Shown here: positions 28,767 to 38,459 of the stretch, in pieces
Layout: the number at the start of each line of letters is the position of its first letter
Position numbering within the stretch: position 1 is the stretch's first letter
Assembly (NCBI RefSeq): GCF_026262505.1
Contig: NC_067206.1
Location: 6,786,879 to 6,850,878 of the forward strand
Length of the DNA stretch: 64,000 nt
Origin: Trichomonas vaginalis G3
Taxonomy: Eukaryota; Parabasalia; Trichomonadida; Trichomonadidae
Direction of reading: 5' to 3'
Position numbers and translations under genes: made by a program
The notes under the pieces: generated by a model
Told to the model about the DNA's origin: nothing
The model's database searches: none
Seen by the model: the letters and a program-made list of their open reading frames with translations, nothing else

Positions 28767-29645
28767 TCAAGCTTGACTTTTTACAATTTGAACTTTGTTC
28801 GCGTAGATATGAATTCTGAAAGAAGTATGAGGGTCTTGTATGACTTTGTACTTCTCCCATAGTTCATGTCTGTCAAACTTACCTGCCATGGACTCTTTCA
28901 TAAGTTCCATGAAATCGTCTTCGGACAATCCGGGGAAAAGTACAATGTCAGTAAGTATTCTTTTAACATCCTTACTTAAACTCTTTGCTGTCTGTACACA
29001 AATGACAACTGAGATGTTAAAGTGTCTGAGCTTCTTAAGAATTCGACACATATCTTGTTCTCTGTTCTTAAGCAAAGGATGAGAGGCGAAATCATCTAAG
29101 ATAAGAAGACACCTATGAGGGTATGTCTTCCAATCGTAAGATTGCAATTTCTTCGAAATGTATTCTATCTCTTTCTGTTTGTTTCTGAAGTGTTTCTTCT
29201 CTAATATTCTCTGCATTTCCTCATTAGGGTCTTTGAACTTAGAATTTATATACTCATTTATAGCATTATACTTCAAAACTCTTCTTTGGTACTTCTTTAT
29301 CCAATCTAACAACTCAGTATCCTTTATGCATACTAACTTAGACTTCTTTATAATATCTTTGAACGAATTGACGGTTTGGTCAAATTGACCAGAAGTCGAA
29401 CAAATAACAACTAACTCATAGAATGGGTTCTTCTCATCTAGTTCTTGTTGTTGTGCAGCCATTTTAAGATAAGTGAATGTCTTACCCGACCCAGGTGGTG
29501 CGATTAGACCTGTTATACCATTCTGAGCAAATAAGAACTTGTCATGTATAGGTTTTATCTGAGCATTTTCTAACTTCCTCTTGTTCTTGTTTAAAACATT
29601 CTCAAATTTCTTGTCAATGTCAGCAAACTTTTTTCTAACATATTT
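28767..29645 (-). CDS. A32/FtsK-HerA-type genome-packaging ATPase
   Basis: The frame contains a Walker A motif (APPGSGKT, GSGKT at 29,478-29,492) and, downstream, Walker B (CLLILDDFAS), followed by a KLRHFNISVVICVQ segment with the sensor Gln. This order is that of the packaging ATPases of nucleo-cytoplasmic large DNA viruses, virophages and Polintons, which pump DNA into capsids. The first ATG (29,462) lies after Walker A. The same frame is open upstream to about 29,645, so the true gene includes that part; the exact start is unresolved. Confidence 0.85.
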   Translation of the reverse strand, partial: KYVRKKFADIDKKFENVLNKNKRKLENAQIKPIHDKFLFAQNGITGLIAPPGSGKTFTYLKMAAQQQELDEKNPFYELVVICSTSGQFDQTVNSFKDIIKKSKLVCIKDTELLDWIKKYQRRVLKYNAINEYINSKFKDPNEEMQRILEKKHFRNKQKEIEYISKKLQSYDWKTYPHRCLLILDDFASHPLLKNREQDMCRILKKLRHFNISVVICVQTAKSLSKDVKRILTDIVLFPGLSEDDFMELMKESMAGKFDRHELWEKYKVIQDPHTSFRIHIYANKVQIVKSQA

Positions 29646-29677
29646 TTAGAAAAATTAAAATTTTTATCTTTTAGAAA

Positions 29678-30130
29678 ATGTCTAGTGATTTCGCTATCTA
29701 TATTCGAGACAAGCTTTTCGACAGCAAAACATCTGTCGACCATAAAATCTTACATAGTGTAAACAAGAAAGGTGAATTTGTTCTAAAGTTCTGTTTCTGG
29801 GAATATGACAAGAACCATAAAACATTAGGCAGAGCAGTCTTTAAGTTTGTCAATGACAGACTTGTTGACAGAGATGACGCCGATTGGAAAGATGAAGTCC
29901 AACAAAAGTTCTTAGAATGCAAAGAAGACACATGCGCTGTTCTTGAAGATGAAATAGAAAACAGAATAGAAGAGCTATTAAAGGACAAAGAACTTTTACA
30001 GAAATATGGTTCTGAGAAATTTGACGTCTCACCACCAGAAAAGAAGAAGAAAGGAAAGAAAGAGAAAAAAGTAGAAGAAGAGAAGAAAGAACCTGAACCA
30101 GTTCCAGAGAAGGTGAGATATGACATGTAA
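29678..30130 (+). CDS. Hypothetical element protein with charged tail, 150 aa
   Basis: Complete frame preceded 12 nt upstream by ATTTTTA. The first 110 residues look like a compact alpha/beta domain (FVLKFCFWEYDKNHKTLG). The C-terminal 40 residues are a Lys/Glu tail. No family is recognised. It is divergent from the ATPase across a short gap. Confidence 0.65.
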   Translation: MSSDFAIYIRDKLFDSKTSVDHKILHSVNKKGEFVLKFCFWEYDKNHKTLGRAVFKFVNDRLVDRDDADWKDEVQQKFLECKEDTCAVLEDEIENRIEELLKDKELLQKYGSEKFDVSPPEKKKKGKKEKKVEEEKKEPEPVPEKVRYDM

Positions 30131-30146
30131 AAATAAAATTTTATTT

Positions 30147-30566
30147 TTAGAACATTTCTGGGTCAATGTCAATGTTCTCTTCCTCTTTAGGGGCAAACAC
30201 TGGCTTAGACTCTAAAATCTTTTTACCCAATTTACCTTGAACTTCAACTATCTTAGACTCATAATATTCATAGTCGTCTGCTTTCTTTGGTTCATAAGGT
30301 ATAACAAGTTTGTATGCTTTGCCTTCTTTAAGGTTTGAAAACCTTCTGTCAAAACTTTCTTTGACTGTTAACAAACCTTCTATGTCTAAGTCTTCAAATT
30401 TCGCACCATTTTTAGTCACAATAGCAAACTTAACTGGTTCGATGTTCCAAACTTTGCTGAATGAAGACTTTTCAAAATGGTAGAAGTAAACATTCAAATA
30501 AGCGAATGGGTCTAGTTCTTCTTTAAGTCCTGACATATATTTGTTTACTGAGATGAATTTTGCCAT
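30147..30566 (-). CDS. Hypothetical element protein, 139 aa
   Basis: Complete frame preceded 14 nt upstream by a T-run ending in A. It contains YLNVYFYHF and a Lys-rich segment, and ends in an acidic tail (EEENIDIDPEMF). An acidic C-terminus after a beta-rich domain is typical of single-strand DNA-binding proteins, and the gene lies next to the helicase; that role is a guess. Confidence 0.6.
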   Translation of the reverse strand: MAKFISVNKYMSGLKEELDPFAYLNVYFYHFEKSSFSKVWNIEPVKFAIVTKNGAKFEDLDIEGLLTVKESFDRRFSNLKEGKAYKLVIPYEPKKADDYEYYESKIVEVQGKLGKKILESKPVFAPKEEENIDIDPEMF

Positions 30567-30602
30567 CTTTTCTATCGGATAAAAAATTATTTTTTTTTAA
30601 AT

Positions 30603-31835
30603 TTACTCATAAAAATTTTTCTTTGTATATACACCATTCTGAACATCTAAAAGACTTTTGACATTTGCCAAGAATGTACGTTTAGAAGCTGCCATATAAC
30701 CATATTCTTGACAATATTGTTTATACGAATCGTACAATGACCTTTCATCTAAACACTCAAAGTCGCTTTCTTCTATGAACAGTTCATATACACTCTTGTT
30801 TGCTTCTAACAATGTTTGTCTCTCTTCGTATGTGGAATTTGTCTTGGATTGAACTTTGAAATATCTAATGTCATGAAATATGAGAACAAGTGGTTGTAAA
30901 AGTCAGATGTCAAAGTTTCTGACAAAGCGTCAAAATATTCTGTATCTTGCATATGAGCTTCTGACGTTCTGACAACTACATATCTTCTGTCAGAACTTTC
31001 TAATCATCGGAACAACATTGTTTGAAACCATAACGAAGTTTGCAACATTTTCACAAACTCTTTGGTCTTTATACTTTCTTTCAACAACTCCAACTTTGTC
31101 TGTTATAAGACTCTTTCAAAGCATCTGAGTTCAAAACTTTTGTTGTATCTATACTTTTGAAGTTCATTGCAAACTATAAGTTCATATTCTCTATTGAGGA
31201 GTTAAATTTACCGCAGATGTTTTCTAAGTTTGTCATATTCGGGTTCGAATAGCCCTCTAACAGTTGCATAAAATATCTGTAAAGAAAGTATTCTTACCAG
31301 TTCCTTGTTTTCCAATTATAATGAGAGCAGTTTCATTTTTAGCACTTGGATGTTGTAAGATGTTTGCAAACCAACATAAGATATACTCATAGACTCTTTC
31401 GTTTCCATTGCATATAATTTCTTTGACATGGTCTAACCAAGCTTCTATAATATTTTCTTTCCATTCTACTTGTTCGTATTTATATCCAGTGAAGATAGAA
31501 TAGAAGTTTGGAGAAGGTGTATAGAACTTTATACCTCGAACTGAAAAATCTTCAAGTTTTGACAATAAGATATCCCAAGCAATCTAACATCTTCATGCCA
31601 ACTTGTACAACTTTTATTTTCTTAAGTTTCTGTCTACATTCTTGTTCAGACACTATTGTTGCTCTTGGTTTGTTAAGACAACATCCCATTCTTTCATGAC
31701 ATAACATTCTGGGGCAGAGTCAACATAAATGACTAAACGTTTCAAATTCTCGACTGCTTTGTTATAGTCTCTAAATGGACACATATTTCTGAATGCTTGG
31801 AAGTCATAAAAATCTGAAACATCTATTCTGTACAT
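30603..31835 (-). pseudogene. SF3/D5-like primase-helicase, broken
   Basis: Pieces along this stretch fit a viral superfamily 3 helicase of the primase-helicase kind: an N-terminal segment (MYRIDVSDFYDFQAF), a helicase core with the Walker A string GKQGTGKNTF, and a C-terminal winged-helix-like end (YDSYKQYCQEYGYMAAS). The gene is broken and is described only as a fossil. It matters because it is the only recognisable replication enzyme in the element. Confidence 0.7.
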
Positions 31836-31864
31836 TTTTATAAAAATAAAAAAAAATATTTTTT

Positions 31865-32663
31865 TTATTCTTGACTTTGTTGTTCCATTTGTTGCATTTG
31901 TTGTTCTTGAGCTATTTGTTGTTGAAGTTGTTCTTGTAATACAATACTTTCACCAGTTGCATCTTCCAATTCGAAACTTTCTGCCGTCATTGACAAATAC
32001 ATAGGACATAAAAGTTTTACAGGAACAAAGTTTGCGTCAACTAAGGTTAAGTTTATGTTTGCTAAAGTGTTTGAGTTTACTAAAGCTGAAAATTCTGCAT
32101 TCGAATGAACAATAGGCAAACCAGCAGAGAAAGTGTTGTTTATACGCATGAGTATCTTTTGGTCATAGTAGTTTCTGTCAACATTCGAATAGCACTTTGA
32201 ACCTAAGTTTGAAACAATATATAAAATAGGTGTGCTTAAAGTCAATGGAACAGATAGACCTTGTATGACACCTTTTCCTGTTATAGGAAACTGTTGGTAG
32301 TAAAAACCAGATATAAGTTTTGTATTATAGCTCATATCGTTTATAGTAAACTCAGTCGGACATCCAAACATAATGAAACCTGCTCTAGTTGCAGCACATG
32401 TTACATCCGTCCTTAAAGTATTAAATAAGTCAACAAAAACCTGTTGGTGGTATATCTGAGTAAGTATCTTCAAAGAAGTATTTTTTACCATTCACAACAA
32501 CAAAATCTTCTGGTGTCAAAAGAGCAAAACAGGCTTTAGTCGTCATCGTGTTTAAGGTCAGTTTACAATATCGTCCTTGAGGACTTTGTAAGTTTGTTGT
32601 TATAGAATTATATGACTCAGGGTTTTTAGTCGTAATAGTATAAACCATTATATCTTCTGCCAT
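31865..32663 (-). pseudogene. Minor capsid (penton-like) gene, broken
   Basis: The product is beta-rich with many Thr/Ser/Asn residues, includes a YYQQFPITGKGVIQG segment, and has a Gln-rich tail. Its size and place in the capsid gene cluster fit the single-jelly-roll minor capsid proteins of Polintons, but I cannot confirm the fold by eye. It is broken. Confidence 0.45.
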
Positions 32664-32667
32664 TTAC

Positions 32668-32952
32668 TTAGCAACTAAATTTTAATGAAATGTTGTGGTC
32701 GTCAAATATTTTTATAACGTCTGGGAAACTATATTTTAAGTTCAACGTTTCACCTCCTTTCATAACGTATATCTTGTCAATGACATTATATGAAACACCA
32801 CAGCAAGCAATGTCGGGCTCTATTTCTTTGATGTTTATATCGTCTGCCTCTGTCAAAAGTTTCAATAGTTCTTTCAAAACTTCATGAGGTGCGATGACAT
32901 ATGAGTTCACTTTTACAGGGTTGTGTTCGACCAAGTTTAACATTATACCCAA
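32668..32952 (-). CDS. Hypothetical element protein, 94 aa
   Basis: Complete frame 5 bp upstream of the minor capsid gene on the same strand. It is acidic with one Cys pair (IACCGVSYN). No family is recognised. Its place suggests a capsid-operon accessory. Confidence 0.55.
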   Translation of the reverse strand: MGIMLNLVEHNPVKVNSYVIAPHEVLKELLKLLTEADDINIKEIEPDIACCGVSYNVIDKIYVMKGGETLNLKYSFPDVIKIFDDHNISLKFSC

Positions 32953-32977
32953 AGCTTGACAAATCTTCTCCTGAGTT

Positions 32978-33250
32978 TTAAGTTTGTCTTTTCAGTTGTT
33001 GGTAGTCGTTTCGAATATCTGCAACAGAACTTAAGTCTCTGCTAACTTCAGGGTATGTTGGTTGTTCTTTTACAGGAACTATTGTTATACCATCTTCGTC
33101 TTCGTATGGTTTCCCCACTTCAACATCTCTTTCTTTGACATTGACAACAACACTTTGACTGTTTGTTTGAGTTGGTGAATTTAACTTCACATCTGCCACC
33201 GCCATTAAACCTTTTGAAACACTCACGCTTCTATTTTTCGGAAATGACAT
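32978..33250 (-). CDS. Hypothetical element protein, 90 aa
   Basis: The start is the ATG at 33,250 (MSFPKNRSVSVSKG), not the longer open frame, because the promoter-like motif lies 12 nt upstream and the divergent gene starts at 33,269. The product is Val/Glu-rich and probably disordered. Unknown. Confidence 0.6.
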   Translation of the reverse strand: MSFPKNRSVSVSKGLMAVADVKLNSPTQTNSQSVVVNVKERDVEVGKPYEDEDGITIVPVKEQPTYPEVSRDLSSVADIRNDYQQLKRQT

Positions 33251-33268
33251 TTTACTTAGAATAAAAAG
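33251..33268. promoter_or_regulatory. Second 18-bp shared divergent promoter
   Basis: The gap between two start codons is TTTACTTAGAATAAAAAG. It is as long as the gap at 18,546 and shares its core (TTTAxxTAGAATAAAA), with a T-run ending in A in each direction 12-15 nt from each ATG. Confidence 0.7.
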
Positions 33269-33688
33269 ATGGACGTATTCGAGTATCTCTTCGAATTGAA
33301 GCAAAACAAAGTTTACACACACAAACAATACAAGTTCATTGACAGAGTAGTTCTTTACACAAACAATGGAAAATGTTATAGAATAGCAGTCTTTGCTGAA
33401 CCAAAATATTTTCATAAAGCAAAGAAAGTTGGTATAACTGAAATGGTGAAAGTTCTTGAAGCAGACAAAAATATAACTTCAAAACTTACAGATATTTCTA
33501 AAGGAAAGTTTATAATACAATATTATGTCAAAACTGGCGTACTGTCAATATTTGACGGAGAGAAGTCAGTTCAAGAACAACTTACTGACCTGCTGCCAAA
33601 ATCTGCTCGATGGAAGCTGTCGTTATGCCAATCTGAGGAGCTCCAGCAGGTTTCATCGAACGAATCTTCAAAAGAGCATCTTCCGTGA
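33269..33688 (+). CDS. Hypothetical element protein, 139 aa
   Basis: Complete frame from the shared divergent promoter. Residues 1-110 form a compact domain (MDVFEYLFELKQNKVYTHK). The last 35 codons overlap the 3' end of the capsid gene on the opposite strand, so the two genes converge and overlap by about 107 bp. Unknown family. Confidence 0.6.
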   Translation: MDVFEYLFELKQNKVYTHKQYKFIDRVVLYTNNGKCYRIAVFAEPKYFHKAKKVGITEMVKVLEADKNITSKLTDISKGKFIIQYYVKTGVLSIFDGEKSVQEQLTDLLPKSARWKLSLCQSEELQQVSSNESSKEHLP

Positions 33689-35187
33689 AAAGTGCTATTG
33701 GTTTTGTAAACTTCTTTGCTCTCAGTTCATCTGGACCGTCTCTGTCACCAGTATATTGTATTTGTACAGTACCAACAGTTGAAATACCACCCATAAAGTC
33801 TTCTGAGTCAGCAAATGGAATGCCAAGCCAAAAGTTTGAACGGTCTCCATTTGTATATTGAGTTTTTTGACCTCCTGTATGAGTCCATACTTTCACATAT
33901 GGCATAATAGAACTTTGCATTTCAGGGTTAATGGTTGTTGTGAAGTTGTTGTTAAAGTTCATAGCATCTAATGTCAAGTTGTATGACCTCATATCCTCAA
34001 CTGTAGAATATTCTTCTCTTGGATAGTATTTGCCATCTATGTTATATGATATTTAATACCGGGTTGTAGAAACAAGAATAGTCATTTATAGTTCGTCTGA
34101 ACAGTACAAACATAGTATCTGCATGTTTCATTGCAGTTGTTAAGGCAATATCTGTTCTTGCACCTGGGTCAGCACTTTGGTTTCCAACTTCACCTGCAAA
34201 GTCTTTGACAGATATTTGGTGTATAGGGAACATAAGTGGAACTGCAATATATTTGGCAGCTAAAGCATTTGAAATATCTGGGTCCAACATATAGACTGCA
34301 AGTCTGCTTTCTATTCTCTTGCATTCAAACTTTTCGCATGTGAACTTAACTGGGTCCCAAGCAGTTCCAGCAGCATTGAAGTAGTAGTTTACTTCATTGT
34401 TGAAGTTTGAGAAACCAAAGTCTAAGTCAACTTTGTCTTTGCAAAAGTCGGCGAATGACATTTTATTTGTTCCCACTACTTCTGTAAGAGTGAATGGGTC
34501 TTGTGTTGGTGCAATGACTAAGTTATTTTTGCTTGGAGTAAGTTCGATAGAAATTTTTCCTGCCCAGTTTGGCAAGTATCTTAAAAACCTGAAGATGAGG
34601 AAAGATGACAAAGGAACTCTAAGTTTCAGTTTTACTTTAGTGGCAGCAGTTCCATCTGAACCAGAAAGGTTAACATAAACTCCTGGAACGTTAGGGTCAA
34701 GTCTTCTTATTTTCTCAATATTTGCATACTGGTCTGTTTGTTCTCTAGCTTGTGGTTGTACTGAGTTTCTCAAAGCGAACCATTCATAGTTTGCCCATGT
34801 TACTGTTTGAACTAAGTCAGAGTTAGAATATATCTTATATCCCATGAAAACTTCTGGAGCATATTGGTATCCGACATAGAAAATTCCATTGCAACCTTTC
34901 TTGTCAGACAACTTGGCAGAAGGTTTTATTTCAATGTCTTGTTCCACGTATAAGAAAGAGTTGTCAATAGAAATTATATGAAACCTGTCGCAAGCAATAT
35001 CTACTGTTGTTGAAGAACCTTCTCCAAACTCACCTACGTTTCCATAAGAAACAGCAGTTGTATATTCGTAAGTTCCAGGAACTATTTCTGACCTTCTAAT
35101 GGCATTGTCGCATTCGTTATACCATTCGGAAACATTTCCGTTCATGGCATCCAAAACTGTTGGCGTTATATTCTGAGCGGCGTACAT
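33582..35187 (-). pseudogene. Major capsid protein (double-jelly-roll type), broken
   Basis: The gene begins MYAAQNITPTVLDAMNG, 11 nt after the promoter-like motif. The translation is beta-rich with the Asn/Gly/Thr composition of viral coats. The region ends LAAGQ. Its length (about 530 codons overall) and its place between the minor capsid genes and the large coiled-coil gene fit the double-jelly-roll capsid proteins reported for Polintons. It is broken, in about one place. The fold is inferred, not seen. Confidence 0.65.
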
Positions 35188-35219
35188 TTCATATGGGTAA
35201 AAATATAGAATAGTTGGAT

Positions 35220-38200
35220 TTATATGTCATAATAGAACCCACGTGGACCAAGCTTTACTTTCTTCCTGACTGAGTTTTTAACTCTTCTTTTTCCTTCATT
35301 GCCCTCTGCTTGAAGTTGTTGCATCTTTGCATTATGTTCATCTAGTATGTTGCAAATTTCCCATGTCCTTTTTGCCTTTTGGCTCTGGTCGCCCATCTCA
35401 GGTAACCTATATCCTAGAAAGAGTTTGTCATAGTCTGTATTTGAGTCTTCGCGTATTGTTTGCATGACTCTTTCCTGAGTTTCCGGTTCAAGCTCTTCAA
35501 ACAGAGCTTGTCCATATGGAATAAGCTCGTTTCCAAATATATGTTTTTGTAGCCATTCTGGTTTTCTTTCCATGTTACCAATAATATCTTTTGTGAATGG
35601 GAAAGCTTTTACCCAATGTTTCAGTCTTGCGTCATTTATTTCTGTAGTTGGTTTTATTTTGTCAAGGAACATGTTTTTCAATACTAACATTTCATTTGGT
35701 ACTGTCCATTTGAGTTTTCTTAAATATTCATCCCTTCTCGGTTCATTGTCTGCAAAGTAAGTTTTTATGACATTTTGTAAACTTTCGTTTGCAAGGTCAT
35801 GTACAATAGGTTCTCTTCCTTCTGTCTCCCTAACTTTCTTTCTAAACTCTTCACCAAATATACCATCTCTATGGTTCTGTGTAGTTCTTTGAGATAAATG
35901 TTCTAGAACGTCAGGTGTTATATTTCCATCAGCCATGTTCATTTCATACTGGTCCAAAATATCTGCATGTTTCATATCTTTCAATGGCATTAAAGCCGCG
36001 CTGAAAATACCAGCTAAATCTGGTTCACCATTCATTTCCATTGCGTCTACAACATCTTGGAATTGTGGTTGTAAGTTTATGAACCACCTATCCGGATTAG
36101 CTTTATGACCCCATCTCATTGTAGTTCCATCGTCTGCAGAAACAAAAGTAGGTTTGTTTCCATATTGGTTAGGTTCTGAATGAACTTTAAACAATGTTTC
36201 ATTTCTATATGTTTTCTTGAAATTTAACCTTTTATTTTCACCGAGTTCATCCGAAGATTGAACGTTAAATGCTCGTAAGTAAAAAGGGTTGTTGTATTTG
36301 TGTACATTATCTTTCAGTACTTCCATTCTATGCTGGATATTTTCATCTGATGTTGGAGTCTTTTGTATGTCGGCGAACATTTTTCGATATTCTTCTACTA
36401 TGTCAGCTGAATTTTTCTTAGACTCTTGGAAAGATTCCATATTCTCCGCATACACTTGTTGAGGGTCAAGATTTTTCGGCTGTTCCAAATCTTCATCTAG
36501 TTCTGTGAAGTTAGTTTCCAAAGGAGGGACTTGTTCGTTTCCTTCTGGCTCTTCTAGCTGTTGTTGCTGAACTATTTCTTCCATGTCTGGTTGTATCTGA
36601 ACTTCTTCCTGTGGAGTTTCTTGTACCTCATCTGCTGGCATTTCATATATTCCGAGACCGTTTTTAACAAGTTCCCTATTTAAGCCATCCGCATTCATAA
36701 CCCTTTCTTCTTTCGTTCCGTCTCTATTTTTTACGCGTTTCATGAAGATAGTTGAATTATCATTTATCTCTGACACCAAATATCTCGGAGTAAATTCATC
36801 CATGTCATTTGGATGATATGCTATTAAATCATATCCCTTAGCGAGCTTGTATTTTCCAGGTTTGAAATTATATCCCATTTGGTGCTGAACCATAAAGCTA
36901 AATAGGTTCGGGTCAGTATTTCCTTCCTTGAACTTTCTAATAGCTTCTTTATATCTGTCACTAAAGTCAAGAGTATCTGGGTAACCATAATTTTCCTTAA
37001 GCATTTTTAAGAATTCTTGGTTTCCTTGTTCTCTACTTCTTTTATGTCCTTGCTCTGTTTGTGGTTGTTGCTGTGCAGTGTTTTGAACTGTTGGTTGCTG
37101 TGCAGTGTTTTGAACTGTTGGTTGTTGTGCAGGGTTTTGAACTGTTGGTTGTTGTGCTGGTTGTTGTGTTGGTTTTGGTGCATGCCTGTGTCTGTGTCCA
37201 TGTGACGATGTAAATGTTCTAGGTAGTCCTGGTGCAGGTGCTTCTCTTGAGAGGTTTGGTGGTATATAAGTTCCACCAGCTGGCACATATGTTCCATCTG
37301 CAGCGTAATGTCCTACCTGACTTTTCGTTCTTAAGAAAGCATTTACTAGGTCTGTTTTGGTCTGTTGTAACTCTTTTTCTTGACTTTTCACAACAGTTGC
37401 TCTAACGGCGTCATAGGCACTTTGAACTGCCTGTCTCGTTGCTGCATCTGTTATTTTCGTCATATTTTGTGCTACTTCTCTTAACTCTTTGTCGAAACCT
37501 TCAGACTTCAGTTTCTTTCCAGATGAGAAGTCGTTCACTAGTTTCACCTTACTATGAAGAGCTTCGAAGGCATTCTTAAAGTCAGCATTCATTAAAGCTT
37601 CATTTGAACTGTCTTCATCCGCTTGTATTTTTGTCCTTATTGACCCTATAAGTTGGGCTGCTTTAGCGTTGGCTTGGGCATCTAACCAGTCATTATTAGC
37701 TTTTATATATTCTGCGCTTTTCATTGCCTTTTGCATGGCTGCGTCGTTATTTTTACTTTCTTGTGCTAAGTTTTCATACTGTACGGTTTGGTTTTGCAAC
37801 TGTAAAAGTTTTTCTGCCTTTACATTTGCTTCAACTTCTTTTTTATACTCATCGCTATCCATATATGTCTTCAGGGCTTTTTGTTTTATTTCTTCATCTT
37901 TCAGTACTTTATATTGAGTAGTATGGTTTTTCAAATTTATAACATCTTGTTCCATTTTTGCTACTTCTGCTGCTTTTTCTGACACTTTTTTCGCATATTC
38001 CTCTGTACTTAGTTCTTTCAGTTGTTCTTCTTTCTTCTTTTTCTCTACGTTTAACTCATTTAGTTTCTTTGTGTGTCTGTCATATTCTAGTTTCTTTTCG
38101 TTTTCACTTATTTGTTTCTGTATGTCTATGTTTGACTTTTTGACATCTGTTATTTGATTTTTGAGTGAACTCAAATTCATTTGACTTTGAGGGTTATAGG

Positions 38201-38438
38201 CTGTTCCGTCTGCAGCTCCACCATAGCCTGCCATTTTCGCTAAAAGTGCCGCTCTTAAACCTCCACTCTGTGCACCTATAACTCGGTTTAAAAGCATAGG
38301 GTTGCTTGACATTTGTTGCAACATAGTGGGGTCATTCATAATTTGTTGTTGCAACTGTTGTTGTGGTGTCAGTTTTACTATTGGATGTTTCAATGCTCTC
38401 TTCCTCTTACGTATATTCTTACGTAGCTTACGTGGCAT
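35220..38438 (-). CDS. Large coiled-coil element protein, 1,072 aa
   Basis: Complete frame. Residues 1-20 are extremely basic (MPRKLRKNIRKRKRALKHP), which suits nucleic-acid binding or nuclear import. Residues about 80-260 are coiled coil, and about 395-455 is a Pro/Gln spacer with tandem QQPTVQNTA repeats. The remaining 600 residues contain a middle Gln/Glu-rich stretch and a compact C-terminal part ending KVKLGPRGFYYDI. No polymerase motifs are present, so this is not the missing pPolB. A core, scaffold or tape-like role is plausible because it lies 32 bp upstream of the capsid gene on the same strand. The promoter-like motif lies 13 nt before the ATG. Confidence 0.75.
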   Translation of the reverse strand: MPRKLRKNIRKRKRALKHPIVKLTPQQQLQQQIMNDPTMLQQMSSNPMLLNRVIGAQSGGLRAALLAKMAGYGGAADGTAYNPQSQMNLSSLKNQITDVKKSNIDIQKQISENEKKLEYDRHTKKLNELNVEKKKKEEQLKELSTEEYAKKVSEKAAEVAKMEQDVINLKNHTTQYKVLKDEEIKQKALKTYMDSDEYKKEVEANVKAEKLLQLQNQTVQYENLAQESKNNDAAMQKAMKSAEYIKANNDWLDAQANAKAAQLIGSIRTKIQADEDSSNEALMNADFKNAFEALHSKVKLVNDFSSGKKLKSEGFDKELREVAQNMTKITDAATRQAVQSAYDAVRATVVKSQEKELQQTKTDLVNAFLRTKSQVGHYAADGTYVPAGGTYIPPNLSREAPAPGLPRTFTSSHGHRHRHAPKPTQQPAQQPTVQNPAQQPTVQNTAQQPTVQNTAQQQPQTEQGHKRSREQGNQEFLKMLKENYGYPDTLDFSDRYKEAIRKFKEGNTDPNLFSFMVQHQMGYNFKPGKYKLAKGYDLIAYHPNDMDEFTPRYLVSEINDNSTIFMKRVKNRDGTKEERVMNADGLNRELVKNGLGIYEMPADEVQETPQEEVQIQPDMEEIVQQQQLEEPEGNEQVPPLETNFTELDEDLEQPKNLDPQQVYAENMESFQESKKNSADIVEEYRKMFADIQKTPTSDENIQHRMEVLKDNVHKYNNPFYLRAFNVQSSDELGENKRLNFKKTYRNETLFKVHSEPNQYGNKPTFVSADDGTTMRWGHKANPDRWFINLQPQFQDVVDAMEMNGEPDLAGIFSAALMPLKDMKHADILDQYEMNMADGNITPDVLEHLSQRTTQNHRDGIFGEEFRKKVRETEGREPIVHDLANESLQNVIKTYFADNEPRRDEYLRKLKWTVPNEMLVLKNMFLDKIKPTTEINDARLKHWVKAFPFTKDIIGNMERKPEWLQKHIFGNELIPYGQALFEELEPETQERVMQTIREDSNTDYDKLFLGYRLPEMGDQSQKAKRTWEICNILDEHNAKMQQLQAEGNEGKRRVKNSVRKKVKLGPRGFYYDI

Positions 38439-38459
38439 TTTAAGTGAAGTTAAAAAGCG

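Noticed and set aside
28267-28776. Seven overlapping frames on both strands
   Set aside because: They follow the low-complexity CCGACAGGAAAAA repeat, have no domain, and lie on both strands at once.
35220-38438. The 1,072-residue protein as the missing pPolB
   Set aside because: No exonuclease or polymerase motifs are visible; the protein is coiled coil with a Pro/Gln spacer.
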